DNA from: Streptomyces sp. IMTB 2501
GTDB lineage: Bacteria > Actinomycetota > Actinomycetes > Streptomycetales > Streptomycetaceae
DNA length: 37,873 nucleotides
Reading direction: 5' to 3'
Assembly (NCBI RefSeq): GCF_001953885.1
Contig: NZ_MQUS01000015.1
Location: forward strand, 193,603 to 231,475
Part shown: positions 34,401 through 37,873 of the stretch, one piece after another
Numbering within the stretch: the stretch's first letter is position 1
Layout: each line of letters begins with the position of its first letter
The notes under the pieces: model-generated
Told to the model about the DNA's origin: nothing
Database searches by the model: none
Seen by the model: the letters and a program-made list of their open reading frames with translations, nothing else
Position numbers and translations under genes: made by a program

Positions 34401-37400
34401 CGACTGGTTGAACCGGTCGACGGGGCCGCCGAGTTCCCGCAGCCAGTGGGTGATCGGCGTGGGGAGCACCTCGCCGACTCCGGAGTCCTCGGCCGGCGCG
34501 GGTGCCGCCGGCTGCTCGGCACCGGCCACCTGGGCCAGCGCGGAGACGGTCTTGTACCGGAACACGTCCTTGGGCGTGAGCACGAGCCCCGCCTTGCGGG
34601 CCCGGGCCACCAGCTGGATGGACATGATGGAGTCGCCGCCGAGGTCGAAGAAGCCGTCGTCGACGCCGAACTCCTCGACACCGACGACCTCGGCGAACAG
34701 CGCGTGCAGAACGCGTTCGCGTTCGTCGCGGGGCTCGCGCACGGCGGACCTGGCGACGGCCGCCTCCGGTGCCGGAAGGGCCCGGCGGTCCAGCTTGCCG
34801 TGGTGTGTCAGCGGCAGTTCGGACAGTACGACGAAGTCCGTGGGAACCATGTACGCGGGCAGTTCCGCGGCGGCGCGGGCACGCAGTTCCGCCACGTCGA
34901 CGGTGCAGGCGGCGACGGGCAGCAGATAGGCGACGAGCCGCCGGGAGCCGGGAACGTCCTCGCGTACCACCACGGTGGCGTGCGCGACCGAGGGATGGGC
35001 GCCGAGGACGGCTTCGATCTCGCCCGGCTCGATGCGGTAGCCGCGGACCTTCACCTGGTCGTCGGTCCGCCCGCCGTAGACCAGGTCACCGCTCGGCGTC
35101 CACCAGGCGATGTCACCGGTGCGGTACATACGGGTGCCGGGTGCGCCGAACGGGTCGGCCACGAAGCGCTGCGCCGACAGTCCCGGGCGGCTCAGATAAC
35201 CGCGCGCCAGCTGCGGGCCGGCCAGGTACAGCTCCCCGGGGACCCCGCAGGGCACGGGGCGCAGCCAGGCGTCCAGGACGTAGGCGCGCGCGTTGGGGAC
35301 CGGGCGGCCGATGGGCACCGCCCCCGGTGCGAGGACGTCACCGGGGCGCACCCGGAACTCCACACACCCCACGGTGGCCTCGGTCGGGCCGTACTCGTTG
35401 ATCACGGTGGTCCCGGGGTGGCGACCGCGCCACTCGTCGAGCATCTCCGCCGTCAGCTGCTCACCGCCGACGACGAGTTCACCGGTGGGCGAGTACCACT
35501 CGGCGACGCTGGTGAGCACGGACAGGTGACTCGGCGTGGCCTTGACGAAGGTGGGCCGTCCGGTGCTCAGCAGACCGTCCGGCGCAGGGGAGCCGTCGAG
35601 GTCGGCGAGGCGCAGGCGGCCTCCCCGGGTGAGCGGCCCGAACAGCCCGGTCACGGTCAGGTCGAAGGAGGCCGGCGAGTGCAGCAGCGCCCGTCCGGCG
35701 AGGCTCGGGTAGGCCTCGTGGGCGAAGGCCAGGTAGGTGAGGACCGAGCGGTGCTCCACCATGACGCCCTTCGGCCGCCCGGTGGAGCCGGAGGTGTAGA
35801 TGACATAGGCGGGATGGGACGGGTTCAGCGGTGCTGTGCGTTCCGCGTCGTCCAGGTCATGACCGGGAAGCACGGACAGAGCGGAACGGATCTCCGGGTC
35901 GTCCAGCACGACGGCTCCGGGCGGTGAGGCGACGCCCGAACGGCTCACCACCGCCACGGGGGCGCTGTCCTCGATCATGAAGGCGATCCGGTCCTCGGGG
36001 TAGGTCGGATCGACGGGCACGTAGGCGGCCCCGGTCTTCACCACGGCGAGCAGGGCCACCAGCAGGTCGACCGAACGCGGCAGCACCACGGCCACCGTCC
36101 GCTCGGGCCCGGCACCGCTGCGGAGCAGGTGGCGGGCCAGCCTGTTCGCCTGCTCGTTGAGTTCGGCGTAGCCGATTTCCCGGGCGTCCCACTCGACCGC
36201 GACGGCGTCGGGGGTACGGCGCACCTGGTCCTCGAACAGCTCGGACAGGGTCGCCTCGGGCACCGCAAGCGCGGTGTCGTTCCACTCCCCGACGATACGG
36301 GCGCGCTCCTCACCGGAGAGCAGCTCGATCCGTCCCACCGGCGTGGCGGGCGCCTCCACCACCGTCCGCAGCAGCGTGCGCAGCCGCTCGCCGAAGTCCC
36401 GCACCCTGTCCTGGTCGAAGACGTCGGCACGGTAGTTCAGTTCCAGCCGCAGCCGCTCACCGGGGACGGCGACCAGACTCAGCGGATAGTGGGTCGATCC
36501 GGTGGTGTCGCCGCCGTTGTCGCTCTCGTCGAGGACGGTGATCTGCAGGCCGGGCACCGGCCGCTGCACGGCTCCGCGGTCGAGTGGGGCGTTCTCGAAG
36601 CCGGTGGAGGTGTCGAAGAGTTCGCCGAGGCCCGCCAGTCGCTGGATCTCGGCGAGCCCGAGGTAGTGGTGGTCGCCCAGCGCCGACTGCTCGTCCTGGA
36701 TACGGGCCAGCAGCGTCTCCAGCGTTTCCGCGGGGTCGAGCCGGATACGCACGGGGACGGCGTTCATCAGCAGTCCGACCATGCCCTCGATGCCTGGCAG
36801 GTGGGGCGGCCGGCCGGAGACGGTCGTACCGAACACCACGTCGTCACGGCGGGTGATCAGGCTCAGCAGCAGCGCCCAGGCGCCCTGCACGACCGTGTTG
36901 AGGGTCAGTCCCCGACTGCGGGCCGCCGTGTGCAGAGCCGCGGTGAGTTCCCCGGTCAGCTCCAGAGTCACCAGCGCGGGCATCGCGGCGGTGCCGGCGG
37001 AGTCGGCTCCCGGTGCGACGAGGGTGGGCTCGCCGAGGCCGGCGAGCGCGGCGCTCCAGGCCCGCTCGGCCTGCGCGCGGTCCTGCCGGGCGAGCCAGGC
37101 GAGGTAGCCGCGGTAGGGCACGACGGCGGGAAGCGCCGATCCGTCGCCGCCGTTGGCGTACAGCTGGAACAGATCGCGCAGCACGAGGGGCAGCGACCAG
37201 CCGTCCAGCAGGATGTGATGGTACGTCAGCACCAGGACGTGCTGGTCGGCCTCCTGCTTGACCAGGGTGACGCGCAGCAGCGGCGGTCTGATCATGTCGA
37301 AGCGGCGGGCCCGGTCCTCGGCCAGCAACCGGTTCAGTTCGGCACGCCGCTGCGCGGGCTCCAGCGGGCTGAGGTCCGTCTCGGCCCACGGCAGTTCGAC

Positions 37401-37667
37401 AACGCGGTGGACCAGTTGCACCGACTCGCCGGACGCGCGGCGCTGCTGGAAACCGACCCGGAGCACGGCGTAGCGGTCCAGCAGGGCCTGGAAGGCGGCG
37501 CGCAGCCGGTCGGCGGAGAGTTCTCCCGTCAGTCCGAACGCGGTCTGGACGTTGTAGACGTCGACGCCCTGGTGGTCGTAGACGGCGTGGAAGAGCATGC
37601 CCTCCTGCAGTGGTGACAGTGGCAGGACGGCTTCGATCGGCGATTCCTTCACTTGCTGGTCCCCCAT
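31446..37667 (-). CDS. NRPS, C-A-T-E-C-T, predicted Asn module then A-less module
   Basis: A 2073-residue NRPS. Order: C1 (HHILLDG at 150-156), A (YTSGSTGRPKG at 624-634; code read as D-L-T-K-V-G-E-V-G-K, from SFDLTVTG, TFVKATPS, LVVGGE, INEYGPTEATVG and the A10 Lys), T (GGDSI, Ser1013), E (HHLAVDGVSW from 1201), C2 (HHILTDG at 1696-1702), T2 (AGADSL, Ser2023). The code closely resembles known Asn codes, and the E domain predicts the D form. The last module has no A domain, and the protein ends right after T2 without a thioesterase. It starts at 37667, overlapping the upstream NRPS by 19 nt, and appears to be the last NRPS in the operon. Confidence 0.96.
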   Translation of the reverse strand: MGDQQVKESPIEAVLPLSPLQEGMLFHAVYDHQGVDVYNVQTAFGLTGELSADRLRAAFQALLDRYAVLRVGFQQRRASGESVQLVHRVVELPWAETDLSPLEPAQRRAELNRLLAEDRARRFDMIRPPLLRVTLVKQEADQHVLVLTYHHILLDGWSLPLVLRDLFQLYANGGDGSALPAVVPYRGYLAWLARQDRAQAERAWSAALAGLGEPTLVAPGADSAGTAAMPALVTLELTGELTAALHTAARSRGLTLNTVVQGAWALLLSLITRRDDVVFGTTVSGRPPHLPGIEGMVGLLMNAVPVRIRLDPAETLETLLARIQDEQSALGDHHYLGLAEIQRLAGLGELFDTSTGFENAPLDRGAVQRPVPGLQITVLDESDNGGDTTGSTHYPLSLVAVPGERLRLELNYRADVFDQDRVRDFGERLRTLLRTVVEAPATPVGRIELLSGEERARIVGEWNDTALAVPEATLSELFEDQVRRTPDAVAVEWDAREIGYAELNEQANRLARHLLRSGAGPERTVAVVLPRSVDLLVALLAVVKTGAAYVPVDPTYPEDRIAFMIEDSAPVAVVSRSGVASPPGAVVLDDPEIRSALSVLPGHDLDDAERTAPLNPSHPAYVIYTSGSTGRPKGVMVEHRSVLTYLAFAHEAYPSLAGRALLHSPASFDLTVTGLFGPLTRGGRLRLADLDGSPAPDGLLSTGRPTFVKATPSHLSVLTSVAEWYSPTGELVVGGEQLTAEMLDEWRGRHPGTTVINEYGPTEATVGCVEFRVRPGDVLAPGAVPIGRPVPNARAYVLDAWLRPVPCGVPGELYLAGPQLARGYLSRPGLSAQRFVADPFGAPGTRMYRTGDIAWWTPSGDLVYGGRTDDQVKVRGYRIEPGEIEAVLGAHPSVAHATVVVREDVPGSRRLVAYLLPVAACTVDVAELRARAAAELPAYMVPTDFVVLSELPLTHHGKLDRRALPAPEAAVARSAVREPRDERERVLHALFAEVVGVEEFGVDDGFFDLGGDSIMSIQLVARARKAGLVLTPKDVFRYKTVSALAQVAGAEQPAAPAPAEDSGVGEVLPTPITHWLRELGGPVDRFNQSVLLRVPAGLGLDRLKAAVRALLDRHSALRMRLLVDDAGGWRQEVGPTGVASADDFVYRVDVSSFDGTRMREGISRHSAEARDALNPRTGDVMRVVWFDAGPERQGRLLLVIHHLAVDGVSWRILLPDLEAAWAALARGEKPALDPVPTPLRTWGARLAEESVRQERTAELPLWRQMLGGDDPLLTQRPLDPARDQHGTSRSLTLSLPPEYTEPLLTSVPTAYRGDINEVLLTALALAVSAWRRARGVSAGSGVLVDLEGHGREEIGPGADLSRTVGWLTTLFPAYLDPQTDDWTAAADPGPLLARALRRVKEQLRAIPDHGIGYGMLRHLNERTAAELVGFRGPQIGFNYLGRFAASGDDDWAVAVEPDASVPAAEDSMPLAHTVEVNAATEDRPGGPSLVATWTWAAELLTLQEVDALAQAWFAALRALVEHSTHPVAGALAPSDVALVDLDQAELDRLHARQGDQGLTDVLPLTPLQEGLLFHACYDTQGVDVYNVQLVFELEGELKLDLLRTACRQLVERHPVLRAAFVQRDGGEPVQLIARSVTVPFTEVDLRGPDPAASQAELDRLLATDRARRFDLATAPLLRFTLVRLQDTRYRLVFTSHHILTDGWSTPLIMRDLFTLYAHHGDPGRLAPVPETHGYLRWLAERDRDATEAAWREALADLKEPTLVVPGTEAAAVPDLPQRVVTELPEELTAQLTATAGAHGVTLNTLVQGAWALLLSTLTGRDDVVFGATVSVRPPELPDVEDMVGLLINTVPVRVRLDPREPVGALLGRIQEEQAELSGHHHLGLTDIHRLVGMDALFDTSLVFENYPADAALPAVPGARLRLTGFTGRDAYHYPLKLMAVPGDRLYLEISHRPEVLDAATAEWIAERLGSLLRELATDRTALTARFLEPRVPAVERLCSIAAEVLHLERLEADDDLFAAGADSLTSLRLAGRIRAEFGIDIAVRAIFQHRTASRIARHLAALAGPRSAGPDAC

Positions 37668-37873
37668 TGCGTCTCGAATTCGTTCAGCTCGTCCTGATCC
37701 ACCTGGACCAGTTCCTCCTCCGGCGCGTCCCCGAGCCAGGGGTCGGCCTCGGCTTCCACCGCGGTGGCCAGCTCGGCGAGTGCGGCGACGGTCTTGTGGC
37801 GGAAGACATCACGCGGTGAGATCACCACTCCGGCCGCGCGGGCCCGGGAGACGAGCTGGATGGAGATGATCGA
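37649..37873 (-). CDS. NRPS, C-terminal fragment (cut by the window edge)
   Basis: Only the last 74 residues are inside the window. They begin in a T domain just after the phosphopantetheine site (SIISIQLVSRARAAG, then SPRDVFRHKTVAALAELA), followed by an acidic tail with DQDELNEFETQWG. Such tails are probably C-terminal docking segments for the next NRPS. No E domain follows this T, so it should pass an L-configured residue to C1 of the next protein. The stop (37649-37651) lies inside the next gene's first codons, so the two are translationally coupled. Confidence 0.9.
   Translation of the reverse strand, partial: SIISIQLVSRARAAGVVISPRDVFRHKTVAALAELATAVEAEADPWLGDAPEEELVQVDQDELNEFETQWGTSK

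Noticed and set aside
31380..35927. Very long plus-strand open frame opposite the NRPS
   Set aside because: It is antisense to an unambiguous NRPS and its Gln/Gly/Arg/Val-rich protein is typical of the mirror frame of high-GC coding DNA.

Overview
The window is high-GC actinobacterial chromosome, almost certainly Streptomyces or a close relative. The support is the codon bias, the many GTG starts, the RsbW/SpoIIE-type regulators, a Tat-exported lipolactonase-like protein, a single TTA codon placed in a pathway regulator, and a complete FkbH-I-J-K unit beside an MbtH-equipped NRPS.

Positions 1-10.4 kb look like ordinary accessory chromosome. They hold an Imm49-type immunity protein, a PAS/GAF/SpoIIE/HATPase phosphatase, a free-standing RsbW-like ATPase, a Nudix hydrolase whose tail runs into an interspersed repeat, a small SPOR protein, a GntR/UTRA regulator, two tandem serpin-like genes (the first lacking its middle), and a MarR regulator divergent from an SMP-30 family protein across five degenerate 18-bp repeats.

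Positions 10.4-14.3 kb look like a small RiPP-type peptide-modification locus that I do not recognise. A ThiF/E1-like adenylating enzyme and an M50 metallopeptidase-like membrane protein, both with PqqD/RRE-like N-termini, overlap by 4 nt on the minus strand. Divergently, an untracked 25-codon gene with a strong ribosome binding site (12922-12999) precedes an M14 zinc carboxypeptidase-like gene. The peptide ends GGNGGA, suggesting C-terminal trimming to a Gly-Gly tail and then adenylation.

Positions 14.3-16.3 kb contain a DUF1453-like membrane protein and a gene-poor kilobase with three clustered palindromes.

Positions 16.3-37.9 kb are part of a secondary-metabolite cluster that continues past the right edge. 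It holds an XRE/NB-ARC regulator with a TTA codon; an FkbM methyltransferase flanked by remnants of an NRPS adenylation domain; FkbK-J-I-H for hydroxymalonyl-ACP; an MFS exporter and orphan histidine kinase; PanD and a FabF-like ketosynthase; a PPTase, P450, SDR, AsnO/VioC-like oxygenase and MbtH protein; and an NRPS with C-A-T-E-C-T order. The A-domain code I read is DLTKVGEVGK, which points to Asn. With the oxygenase and epimerase this suggests D-beta-hydroxyasparagine; PanD suggests beta-alanine; the Fkb genes suggest a hydroxy- or methoxymalonyl unit, though no modular PKS is visible.

A 23-bp motif, AGTTGCCG-N5-TTGCCTGGAG, lies upstream of four cluster transcription units (three strong copies, one weaker), always pointing toward the gene. 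It is a good candidate for the cluster's own regulatory site.
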